NCBI GenBank assembly: GCA_003230945.1
Contig: QIHK01000044.1
Span: forward strand, 1-21,800
DNA: 21,800 nucleotides
Direction: 5' to 3'
Source of the DNA: Candidatus Kaiserbacteria bacterium
GTDB taxonomy: Bacteria > Patescibacteriota > Minisyncoccia > Phycocordibacterales > Phycocordibacteraceae
Shown: positions 1 through 6,161 of the stretch, in pieces
Position numbering within the stretch: the first letter of the stretch is position 1
How the letters are laid out: the number at the start of each line of letters is the position of its first letter
Made by a program: the position numbers and the translations under genes
Notes under the pieces: model-generated
Seen by the model: the letters and a program-made list of their open reading frames with translations, nothing else
Database searches by the model: none
Told to the model about the DNA's origin: nothing

Positions 1-56
1 TTGTATAGCTCATGAATGTTAGTAGTTATTTATTCTCACTATACCCTAAGATATAA

Positions 57-119
57 ATCACCTCCTAGGTGATACCTCTATTAGAGGCGCATCTCGTTTA
101 TTTGACTTATTCAGTCAAA
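57..119. repeat. Three consecutive short inverted repeats
   Basis: Three perfect dyads follow each other. The first is at 57-73, with 7-bp arms ATCACCT/AGGTGAT around CCT. The second is at 75-87, with arms CCTCT/AGAGG around ATT. The third is at 101-119, with 7-bp arms TTTGACT/AGTCAAA around TATTC. The third overlaps the -35 hexamer of the promoter for the gene at 166. They could be operators for a dimeric repressor or hairpins of an RNA ending upstream; no clear U-tract follows any of them. No gene or tRNA is recognised in 1-165. The first arm and its loop match the 16S rRNA 3' tail (ATCACCTCCT), but the bases before it do not resemble 16S. Confidence 0.6.
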
Positions 120-130
120 GATTTTATTAT
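102..130 (+). promoter_or_regulatory. Sigma70-type promoter of the 166-441 gene
   Basis: TTGACT (102-107) and TATTAT (125-130) are separated by exactly 17 bp, which puts a start near 137 and leaves a leader of about 29 nt before the ATG at 166. The -35 lies inside the inverted repeat at 101-119, so a protein bound there would block it. Confidence 0.6.
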
Positions 131-165
131 GAAATTAGAGTAAATTCAAAAAGGAAAGAAGGGAA

Positions 166-441
166 ATGTTTATGGCATCACAGCTTGAAAAACTTTATAG
201 TAAACAACTTCTTATCGCTGATGAAGATAAAAAAATCGATTTGGAGTGTCTAGAAGATAATGAAGAAGAACAGTTATTGTCGATCTGGTATAAAGGGGTA
301 TTCTCGTATATTAAGATCTTTACAAAAGAGGATATTCTAATCTTTTCTCTCATTTCGAAAGAAAAAGCTCGTTATGAGCTTAGAGAGTCGACATTCAGTT
401 TTGAACGATTTCGTGAATATCTTCATAAAATAGCAATATAA
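166..441 (+). CDS. Small acidic hypothetical protein (91 aa)
   Basis: I do not recognise this family. The product is a soluble 91-residue protein with no signal peptide or membrane segment. Its middle (about residues 19-35) is strongly acidic, with the run DNEEE. The C-terminal half has hydrophobic patches and then mixed-charge segments that look helical. Two starts are possible: ATG 166 (preceded by AAGGAA 9 nt upstream) and ATG 172 (preceded by AGAAGGG); both are served by the same purine-rich stretch at 151-163. The gene stands alone between its own promoter (102-130) and a perfect terminator (477-506), so it is probably a monocistronic unit. The overlapping minus-strand reading frame looks like a shadow, since it would run through the terminator and into the next gene. 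Confidence 0.65.
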   Translation: MFMASQLEKLYSKQLLIADEDKKIDLECLEDNEEEQLLSIWYKGVFSYIKIFTKEDILIFSLISKEKARYELRESTFSFERFREYLHKIAI

Positions 442-476
442 GTTTAAATGTAAAAACTTATATGGTATAGAAATAT

Positions 477-506
477 AAAAACCAATCATAGGTATGATTG
501 GTTTTT
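477..506 (+). terminator. Perfect intrinsic terminator
   Basis: A 14-bp perfect stem (477-490 with 493-506) closes over a 2-nt apex and ends in five T on the plus strand and five on the minus strand. It follows the stop at 441 by 35 nt. Because of the A-run on the left arm it could work in both directions, but only the plus-strand gene needs it. Confidence 0.85.
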
Positions 507-526
507 CTCTAAGGTAAGCTATATAA

Positions 527-1216
527 GTGATATTAAAACGAAATTCGCTCGTAGGATTCATAGTGCTATTGGTGATACTAAACGTATTCGTATATCGAGC
601 TGTTTTTAAAGAAAAGATACTAACCGTATCAATATTACCGATGAAAAAGGGGAGTGCCATACTCATCCGCACTCCCAAAGGGCGCAGTATACTCATCAAT
701 ACTGGTGCAGATGCTTCTATAGTACGCTTGCTCGGAGAGACACTCCCTGAGTGGCAACGAAGTATATCTGCCATACTGCTTACTAATATAAACAGCAACA
801 CCGTCGGAGGGCTACCAACAGTATTTGAACATTACAAAGTGAAAGAACTGTTTCGCCCTAACGTCAGAAGTACACATAGCATTGAATCGACAATCACCAC
901 AGTAACAAACGCAGTACCGAAACTCATACAAGTCTATCTATATCGTGGAGATACATTAGCTATCAGTAAAGAGGTAGCTCTCGATGTACTTTGGCCACCA
1001 AGAACTCCAACGGCACAAAATTCTAAATACGGAGCACTTATATTGAGAATTTCGTATGGCGTTACTTCATTTCTTATTGAAGAAAATATATCTCCACGAG
1101 TAGAAAAATGGCGTACTAAGCTTGGTGATACTAATACAAGGTCCGTTATACGTATTTCTTCCTCAACAGCACCTCGTACGTATATATCAAACGGTAGGCT
1201 GGTGTATAAACAATAA
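527..1216 (+). CDS. Membrane-anchored ComEC-type metallo-beta-lactamase-fold protein, metal ligands lost
   Basis: The 229-residue protein has one N-terminal membrane segment (about residues 8-24), then a domain matching the C-terminal beta-lactamase-like part of the competence protein ComEC. The segments ILINTGADASIVRLLGETLP and AILLTN...VGGL are the recognisable family signatures. The catalytic motif, HxHxDH in active members, reads NINSNT here (residues 87-92). The later TGD motif reads EEN (185-187), and the HHGS motif reads DTNT (201-204). Every expected metal ligand is therefore replaced while the frame stays open. The ComEC pore domain is absent from this gene. GTG 527 is the first possible start after an in-frame TAA; only a weak AAGG lies 12 nt upstream. 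A role in DNA uptake is inference from fold and family. It is probably a pseudoenzyme, perhaps structural or regulatory. Confidence 0.75.
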   Translation: MILKRNSLVGFIVLLVILNVFVYRAVFKEKILTVSILPMKKGSAILIRTPKGRSILINTGADASIVRLLGETLPEWQRSISAILLTNINSNTVGGLPTVFEHYKVKELFRPNVRSTHSIESTITTVTNAVPKLIQVYLYRGDTLAISKEVALDVLWPPRTPTAQNSKYGALILRISYGVTSFLIEENISPRVEKWRTKLGDTNTRSVIRISSSTAPRTYISNGRLVYKQ

Positions 1217-1245
1217 CCCGCAGCCTTCATGGCTGCGGGTTATTG
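1211..1245. terminator. Strong bidirectional terminator
   Basis: A perfect 15-bp stem, GC-rich at the top (1211-1225 with 1231-1245), closes over TTCAT. It overlaps the stop codon of the gene ending at 1216 and sits 15 nt after the rpmB stop on the other strand. The GC core with flanking A/T tails suits termination of both convergent genes. Confidence 0.85.
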
Positions 1246-1260
1246 TCTACTTGAATAGAT

Positions 1261-1503
1261 TTAAATTTTTCCTATCTTCTTGAGAGTAGCAAAAGCTCCG
1301 TTCTTCTTGATAGTTTTCAATCCTTTTGCGGAAACATCGACGATAACAGTCTTATCGATCTCAGGTACGTAAATACGTCGACGATGAAGATTTGCTTTAC
1401 GTCGTACTTTACCAGTTGGATTATATTGCGTCGCACGGGTACGGTTTGAATACCGTCCACCGACTTGCGTACTCTTTCCAGTAACGTCACAGGTTCGTGC
1501 CAT
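1261..1503 (-). CDS. rpmB: 50S ribosomal protein bL28
   Basis: The 80-residue basic protein is ribosomal protein bL28. The N-terminus MARTCDVTGK, followed by the NRTRATQYNPTGKVRRKANLH region and the C-terminal VSAKGLKTIKKNG, is diagnostic. Its length is normal for the family. Only one cysteine (Cys5) remains, so it is not the zinc-binding version. The ATG at 1503 is preceded by CGGAAACT, a weak Shine-Dalgarno. It is transcribed away from the M50 protease gene across a 38-bp gap and ends at a terminator shared with the ComEC-like gene. It appears to be a single-gene unit. Confidence 0.95.
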   Translation of the reverse strand: MARTCDVTGKSTQVGGRYSNRTRATQYNPTGKVRRKANLHRRRIYVPEIDKTVIVDVSAKGLKTIKKNGAFATLKKIGKI

Positions 1504-1504
1504 A

Positions 1505-1533
1505 GTTTCCGCATGGTACCATAGAACGGAAAC
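1505..1533. promoter_or_regulatory. Symmetric divergent promoter region between rpmB and the M50 protease gene
   Basis: The 38-bp gap holds an outer inverted repeat GTTTCCG/CGGAAAC (1505-1511, 1527-1533) around a 10-bp perfect palindrome ATGGTACCAT (1513-1522). Read on either strand, the palindrome gives TGGTACCAT, an extended -10-like element (TGn plus TACCAT, 4 of 6 to consensus). One symmetric site could thus fire both ways, with starts near 1529 (+) and 1506 (-). The outer arms also supply the GGAAA before each start codon. Confidence 0.4.
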
Positions 1534-1541
1534 CGAGCAAC

Positions 1542-2168
1542 ATGACTAGCATTTTAGCCCTTATTATACTTATTCTCTCCGTTATCGCCCATGAAGTAGC
1601 TCATGGCTACGCAGCGGATTCCCTTGGTGACCCTACGGCTCGTATGGCCGGTCGTCTTACCCTAAACCCAGTACCCCATATCGATCTCATGGGTTCAATA
1701 ATTATCCCAGCACTCCTTGTCTTCTCAAGTTCACCAATTCTCTTTGGTTGGGCACGGCCGGTACCATATAATCCATATAATCTTCGTAGTAAACGCTGGG
1801 GTGAAACTCTTGTAGCAATTGCCGGTAGCGCCACAAATCTATTTCTCGCTATTATTTTCGGTCTTTTGGTTCGTTGGGGGGCTATGCTTGGTTTTGATGC
1901 AACAGCTATTTCACTTGCGGCAACTATCTCTTTTGTAAATCTATTTCTCGGACTATTCAATCTCATTCCATTTCCACCTTTGGATGGATTCACTGCTTTG
2001 CGTTCAGCACTCCCATGGAATCTCTCCATGGGCCTGACCCAATTTGAAAATAAAATACGTGGTGCGGGAGCTTTATCTATCATTATCTTTTTGCTCGTCT
2101 TTTCCTTTGTCTTTTCAGGGCCGTTTTTCGGTTTCGTTCTTTGGCTCTTTAGTATCATTACCGGATAA
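1542..2168 (+). CDS. Site-2 protease family (M50) intramembrane zinc metalloprotease
   Basis: The 208-residue, almost entirely hydrophobic protein has the M50 signatures. HEVAH (residues 17-21) gives the two zinc histidines and the catalytic glutamate inside the first membrane helix. NLIPFPPLDG (140-149) supplies the third ligand, Asp148. NPVPHID (42-48) and the GW-ARPV segment (69-74) are usual for the short M50B subgroup. About five membrane helices are visible and there is no PDZ domain. Such enzymes cut within membrane-spanning segments, often to release anti-sigma factors or clear signal peptides; the substrate here is unknown. It lies just upstream of the secretion-like locus on the same strand (40 nt to the next gene), but functional linkage is only a guess. 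Confidence 0.9.
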   Translation: MTSILALIILILSVIAHEVAHGYAADSLGDPTARMAGRLTLNPVPHIDLMGSIIIPALLVFSSSPILFGWARPVPYNPYNLRSKRWGETLVAIAGSATNLFLAIIFGLLVRWGAMLGFDATAISLAATISFVNLFLGLFNLIPFPPLDGFTALRSALPWNLSMGLTQFENKIRGAGALSIIIFLLVFSFVFSGPFFGFVLWLFSIITG

Positions 2169-2208
2169 GTATTAGACTTACTTTATTATAAATAATAAAC
2201 TGACATAT

Positions 2209-2463
2209 ATGGATCTTAATAAAATACCTAAACAATTTTGTGAAAATGTATTAGCTGGACATTCCGAAGAGAGTTTTATTGTTGTTATGACTGTAGGAGA
2301 AACAGCAAATGCTTACGCCCTCACCCCTCAACATATGAAACGTTTCGTACAAAGCCTCACTCATCAAGTAAAAGAATATGAGAAAGAATTCAGTACTATC
2401 GAAGCAACATGGTCTCCAGGCATTGAGAGTCCTATCCAAACAAAAGATATTACTGGAACATAG
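2209..2463 (+). CDS. Small DUF3467-like protein (tentative)
   Basis: The 84-residue soluble protein has a pattern resembling the DUF3467 family: an N-terminal P-x-x-F-x-E-N segment, then SEESFIVVMTVGE, then ALTPQHMKRFVQSLTHQV-x-x-YE. The ALTP-QH-x-KR part corresponds to the L-S-P-x-HAK motif of that family. DUF3467 proteins have no settled function. No Shine-Dalgarno is visible; a TAAACT hexamer at 2196-2201 sits 7 nt before the ATG, as for a leaderless transcript. It is the first gene of the run that leads into PrgI and VirB4, 50 nt ahead of prgI, so it may be a cytoplasmic accessory factor of that machine. The family call is from memory of the motif and is moderate. Confidence 0.55.
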   Translation: MDLNKIPKQFCENVLAGHSEESFIVVMTVGETANAYALTPQHMKRFVQSLTHQVKEYEKEFSTIEATWSPGIESPIQTKDITGT

Positions 2464-2499
2464 CTTATTTAAAGAAAGCGTAAAATCGTTGCAAGTGAC

Positions 2500-2508
2500 T
2501 GGTATACT
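2500..2508 (+). promoter_or_regulatory. Extended -10 element for the prgI gene
   Basis: TGGTATACT (2500-2508) is an extended -10 (TGn plus TATACT). The transcript would begin almost exactly at the ATG pair at 2514/2517, predicting a leaderless mRNA. There is no Shine-Dalgarno. Confidence 0.55.
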
Positions 2509-2513
2509 GATAC

Positions 2514-2966
2514 ATGATGGAATACCATGTACCACAGTTTATTGAAATTGAAGATAAAATTGTTGGACCGCTAACGCTCAAACAATTTATTTATATCGCC
2601 GGTACTGGTGGTCTTTGTATTGTGGCATTTGCCTATTTACCTATCATATTTGCTATTCTCGTAGCAATCCCTGTCGTAGCGCTCGGTGCTATGCTCTCAT
2701 TCTATAAAATAAATGGAAAACCTTTTATTGAGATGCTTGAGGCGGGATTCAATTATTACACTGGTGCGAAACTCTTCTTATGGAAACATCAAGAACCGAC
2801 TGCAAAAAAACGTATACTGGATGAACAAGAAGCGGCAGAAAAAATTAAAGCTGAAACAATTGCTAATACTCCTAGAGTCTCTCGACTTACACAAGGTAAA
2901 CTTTCTGAGCTTGCTTGGTCACTTGATGTTAAAAAGGGAGTAGGTTCTGATGAACTCGAATCATAA
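2514..2966 (+). CDS. PrgI family membrane protein of a type IV secretion-like system
   Basis: The 150-residue protein matches the PrgI family. It starts with a short amphipathic segment (YHVPQFIEIEDKIVGPLTLKQ), followed by two closely spaced membrane helices (about residues 24-62). The short motif PFIEMLEAGFNYYTGAKLFLWK then precedes a charged cytoplasmic tail rich in Lys and Glu. In Gram-positive conjugation systems PrgI-like proteins are small inner-membrane partners of the VirB4 ATPase. The order prgI-traC-virB4 here fits that. The downstream gene begins 2 nt after the stop, suggesting translational coupling. Start choice between ATG 2514 and ATG 2517 cannot be settled by eye. Confidence 0.8.
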   Translation: MMEYHVPQFIEIEDKIVGPLTLKQFIYIAGTGGLCIVAFAYLPIIFAILVAIPVVALGAMLSFYKINGKPFIEMLEAGFNYYTGAKLFLWKHQEPTAKKRILDEQEAAEKIKAETIANTPRVSRLTQGKLSELAWSLDVKKGVGSDELES

Positions 2967-2968
2967 AT

Positions 2969-3601
2969 ATGGCAACAATTAAATCCCAAGGCGCAACCCA
3001 ACAATTCGTTCCGATAAAAGAAATACGGAAAGGCACTGTTATTCTTAAAGATGGGGGATACAACGGTATACTCATGTGTTCATCAGTAAACTTTGGTCTT
3101 AAATCTGCAGATGAACAACGCGCCATCATCGAAGGGTTCCAGAATTTTCTCAACACACTCGATTTTTCAATACAAATTGTCATAAACTCACGTAAAATGG
3201 ATTTGCGACCCTATATCGCACTACTGGAGAAAAAAGCGCCTGAACAACAAACTGAATTGATGCGTATTCAACTGCGTGAATATATCGAATTTATTCGTTC
3301 CTTCACCGATCAGGCGAATATTATGACTAAATCTTTTTATATTGTTGTTCCGTACTCACCACGTCTAAGTGCATCAGGGGCTACCTCTTATCTCTTTAAT
3401 AAGAAGAAAACAACTACGCAAAGTAATGTTTCTTTTGAAGAAGATCGGGCTCAACTCGAGCAACGTCTTTCACTTGTCATTGGAGGACTTACAAGTACTG
3501 GGGTGCGAGCGGTTCCTTTAGGCACTGAGGAAATAATTGAGCTCTTCTATCGCTCATTTAATCCAGGTGAGCTTGAAAATCCTATTCGCCTCGATAATTA
3601 A
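2969..3601 (+). CDS. TraC-like / VirB4 N-terminal-domain protein
   Basis: The 210-residue protein resembles the N-terminal, non-ATPase part of VirB4/TraC proteins, encoded as a separate gene. Features are the opening VPIKEIRKGTVILKDGGYNG, the segment SSVNFGLKSADEQ, the central DFSIQIVINSRKMDL, and the helix REYIEFIRSFTDQANIMTKS, followed by the beta-strand FYIVVPYS. There is no Walker motif and no membrane segment. In Patescibacteria such a stand-alone protein usually lies directly before virB4, as here (10 nt gap). It probably joins PrgI and VirB4 at the inner face of the membrane, but the exact function is not established. The start ATG 2969 lies 2 nt after the prgI stop. Confidence 0.75.
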   Translation: MATIKSQGATQQFVPIKEIRKGTVILKDGGYNGILMCSSVNFGLKSADEQRAIIEGFQNFLNTLDFSIQIVINSRKMDLRPYIALLEKKAPEQQTELMRIQLREYIEFIRSFTDQANIMTKSFYIVVPYSPRLSASGATSYLFNKKKTTTQSNVSFEEDRAQLEQRLSLVIGGLTSTGVRAVPLGTEEIIELFYRSFNPGELENPIRLDN

Positions 3602-3611
3602 ACTTATTGAA

Positions 3612-5426
3612 ATGTCTCTCCTTGATTTTATAAACCGAAAGAAAAAAGATGACACACCGATGACTGCACCGATGTTGCCAAAAGATGTCTACAAACAAGA
3701 ATCTCTTGATTTAGTTGACACTATCGCACCAACGGCGCTGCAAATTGGCTCTCGTGAACTACAACTTAGTGAAAAATTTGTTCGTTCGTTCTATACCATT
3801 TCATATCCGCGATTCCTTTCTGATGGATGGTTTTCGCCTGTTATTAATCTCGACAAAGTACTCGATGTATCAATATTTATTCATCCAATTGATACGGAAC
3901 AAGCTTTGCGCGGATTCCAGAAGAAAGTTGCTGAGGTACAGAGCCAAATAAATGAACGTGAATCAAAAGGGCTTGTACGTGATCCACTTCTCGACACTGC
4001 CTATCAAGATCTCGAGAGTTTGCGGGATAATCTGCAACAAGCACAAGAAAAACTATTCGAAGTTGGGCTTTATCTCGCTCTTTATGGAGATTCAAAAGAA
4101 GAAATTGAAAAGACCGAAGGTGATATACGCGGAATTCTTGACGCGAAATTGGTTTATACCAAACCGGCACTTTTCCAACAAGAACAAGGATTTCGCTCAT
4201 GCTTGCCACTAGGGAAAGATGAACTCCAAGTAAATTCAAAATTAAATTCTTCGCCCCTTTCTTCTCTTTTCCCATTTGTTTCTTTCGATCTCACAAGTGA
4301 CCGAGGCATTCTTTATGGTATCAATCGACATAATTCTTCTCTGATTTTATTTGATCGTTTTTCTCTCGAGAATTACAACTCTGTTGTTTTTGCAAAATCT
4401 GGTTCTGGTAAGAGTTATGCGACAAAACTAGAAATTTTGCGCTCGCTCATGTTTGGTATAGATGTCATTGTCATTGATCCAGAACATGAGTATGACCAAC
4501 TTACAGAGGCAACCGGTGGTCGTTCTTTTCGTATCTCACTTTCATCAGAACACCACATCAATCCATTTGATCTTCCTCCCGTCAAAGAAGATGAAGACCC
4601 ACGCGATATTCTGCGTAGCAATATCATTAATCTCGTTGGACTTTTCCGTATTATGCTCGGCGGTCTTACTCCAGAAGAAGATGCCATTATTGATCGTGCA
4701 ATTTCTGAAACCTATTCACTCAAAGATATTACTGGTGAAGCCGATTTTACTGGTGCTGAATCACCCCTCCTTTCAGATTTTGAGCAAGTACTTTCTGGTA
4801 TGGAAGGTAGCGAATCTCTTGTTGAGCGCCTCTCTAAATACACACGTGGTACCTGGGCAGGATTTCTTAATCAACCGACAAATATAGATATTAAGCAACA
4901 ATTTGTTGTCTTTTCTGTTCGCGACATGGAAGATGAACTCAAACCAGTAGCAATGTATATCATTACGCACTATATCTGGAATGCTATTCGTCATAATCTT
5001 AAAAAACGCCTACTCATCATCGATGAGGCTTGGTGGATGATGAAGAGTGAAGATACCGCAAGTTTCCTTTATTCTCTCGCCAAACGTGGTCGTAAATATT
5101 ATCTTGGAGTGTGTACTATTACTCAAGATGTTGAAGATTTCTTGAAAAGTCCGTACGGTCGTCCTATTCTCACAAACTCGTCTCTACAACTTTTACTCAA
5201 ACAATCACCGACAACTATCGATGTGCTACAGAAAACTTTTAACCTAACCGATGAAGAAAAATATTTACTCCTTGAAGCGGGAGTGGGGGAAGGTCTCTTC
5301 TTCGCAGGATTAAAACATGTTGCTATCAAGATAGTCGCGAGCTATACCGAAGATCAAATTATCACCAGTGATCCATCACAACTTCTTGCTATTAAACAAG
5401 AGAAAAATCGACTTGCAGATCAATAG
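3612..5426 (+). CDS. virB4: VirB4-type ATPase of type IV secretion
   Basis: The 604-residue protein is a VirB4/TraC ATPase, the motor that powers assembly of, or transport through, a type IV secretion channel. Residues 40-200 form the TraC-like N-terminal domain, including a Gln/Glu-rich coiled-coil segment (about 96-155). The ATPase domain follows: Walker A AKSGSGKS (261-268), DVIVIDPEHEY (284-294), Walker B RLLIIDEAWWMM (466-477), and the TITQDVEDF motif (502-510). All catalytic residues are present. I chose ATG 3612 (MSLLDF) over an in-frame upstream ATG at 3537, because the latter would add 25 hydrophobic residues encoded inside the previous gene. It is downstream of prgI and the TraC-like gene in one apparent operon. 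Confidence 0.93.
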   Translation: MSLLDFINRKKKDDTPMTAPMLPKDVYKQESLDLVDTIAPTALQIGSRELQLSEKFVRSFYTISYPRFLSDGWFSPVINLDKVLDVSIFIHPIDTEQALRGFQKKVAEVQSQINERESKGLVRDPLLDTAYQDLESLRDNLQQAQEKLFEVGLYLALYGDSKEEIEKTEGDIRGILDAKLVYTKPALFQQEQGFRSCLPLGKDELQVNSKLNSSPLSSLFPFVSFDLTSDRGILYGINRHNSSLILFDRFSLENYNSVVFAKSGSGKSYATKLEILRSLMFGIDVIVIDPEHEYDQLTEATGGRSFRISLSSEHHINPFDLPPVKEDEDPRDILRSNIINLVGLFRIMLGGLTPEEDAIIDRAISETYSLKDITGEADFTGAESPLLSDFEQVLSGMEGSESLVERLSKYTRGTWAGFLNQPTNIDIKQQFVVFSVRDMEDELKPVAMYIITHYIWNAIRHNLKKRLLIIDEAWWMMKSEDTASFLYSLAKRGRKYYLGVCTITQDVEDFLKSPYGRPILTNSSLQLLLKQSPTTIDVLQKTFNLTDEEKYLLLEAGVGEGLFFAGLKHVAIKIVASYTEDQIITSDPSQLLAIKQEKNRLADQ

Positions 5427-5483
5427 ATAGTTTTTTACTACCAAAAGTTGCGTATAGCGATAAAAATTTATTCTATTACCAGG

Positions 5484-5489
5484 TATACT
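5484..5489 (+). promoter_or_regulatory. -10 element of the 5497 gene
   Basis: TATACT at 5484-5489 lies 7 nt before ATG 5497, so transcription would start at or next to the start codon. The hexamer is flanked by the inverted repeat ATTACC/GGTAAT (5475-5480, 5493-5498), which could be an operator or chance. Confidence 0.5.
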
Positions 5490-5496
5490 ATAGGTA

Positions 5497-6117
5497 ATGG
5501 CCGCAAACGCGACACCGCCCCCAACGATGACATGGGCAAAAGCAACTCCTACACTAATTTTCGCTGTTGTCTTTGATGGTCTTCGCTTAATGTTTGAATG
5601 GTTTTGGATTTTCGGAGCGGTACTAAGTGGTCTTCTAGCTAGCGGTGTTGTTAGCCAATACACAGGGAGTAGTGCCGTTGGAAATTCGACTGGGGCTGTA
5701 ATAGGTTCACTGGTGGGCATCTTTGGAGGACCTGAACTTGAGGTATTTGGTTTCATTATGGCCTTCGCTATTGGTATTGCTGGCTGGTTAAGTATTGTAT
5801 TATGGCTTGTTTTCACTAATTCCCGCATTTTTAAAAGAAATAAAATGAGCTTACTCTGGATTATGCTCGGATTCGGAGCGAGTGAAATACCTTTTATTGG
5901 AAGTATCCCTGCTATTACCATCACTATGTGGCGAATGTATCACACCCAAATAAAAGAAGAACGTATCCTTTTAAAGAAATGGGAGGATACCCAACAAAAA
6001 AATATTAAGACTAAACAAATGCAAGCTGCTCTTTTTTCACAACAAATGTACGCACAACAAATTGCAGAGGAAGAAGCTGACAATATTTATGATGAAGAAG
6101 AAATCCCCGATGAATAA
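5497..6117 (+). CDS. Multi-pass membrane protein of the secretion-like locus (206 aa)
   Basis: I do not recognise a named family. The protein has a short polar N-terminus (three prolines at residues 7-9). About four hydrophobic segments follow (roughly 16-29, 33-52, 82-107, 117-146), with a Gly/Ser-rich stretch between the second and third. The last 55 residues are a cytoplasmic tail rich in Lys, Gln and Glu that ends in the acidic run EEADNIYDEEEIPDE, probably a coiled coil. By position after virB4 it could be the polytopic channel component of the system, playing a VirB6-like part, but I see no sequence proof. It begins 70 nt after virB4 and seems to have its own -10 (5484-5489). Confidence 0.7.
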   Translation: MAANATPPPTMTWAKATPTLIFAVVFDGLRLMFEWFWIFGAVLSGLLASGVVSQYTGSSAVGNSTGAVIGSLVGIFGGPELEVFGFIMAFAIGIAGWLSIVLWLVFTNSRIFKRNKMSLLWIMLGFGASEIPFIGSIPAITITMWRMYHTQIKEERILLKKWEDTQQKNIKTKQMQAALFSQQMYAQQIAEEEADNIYDEEEIPDE

Positions 6118-6149
6118 CATACAACGAACTAAAGAAGGCAAACTAGTTA

Positions 6150-6155
6150 TATACT
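6150..6155 (+). promoter_or_regulatory. -10 element of the 6162 gene
   Basis: TATACT at 6150-6155 is 6 nt before ATG 6162. This is the same hexamer and nearly the same spacing as before the genes at 2514 and 5497. It predicts a leaderless transcript. Confidence 0.5.
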
Positions 6156-6161
6156 AAGAGT

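Noticed and set aside
57..66. Ten-base match to the 3' end of 16S rRNA, suggesting a 16S gene end
   Set aside because: The preceding 56 bases have no resemblance to the conserved 16S 3' region; the match is confined to the tail.
337..801. 154-codon minus-strand frame opposite the first two genes
   Set aside because: It runs through a perfect terminator and the coding regions of two better supported plus-strand genes; its translation has no family resemblance.
1607..2158. 183-codon minus-strand frame inside the M50 protease gene
   Set aside because: The plus strand encodes a clear zinc protease with all motifs; the antisense product is a basic, Arg/Pro-rich shadow.
3537..3611. Upstream in-frame start for VirB4
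   Set aside because: It would add 25 residues encoded within the TraC-like gene; ATG 3612 gives a normal N-terminus just after that gene ends.
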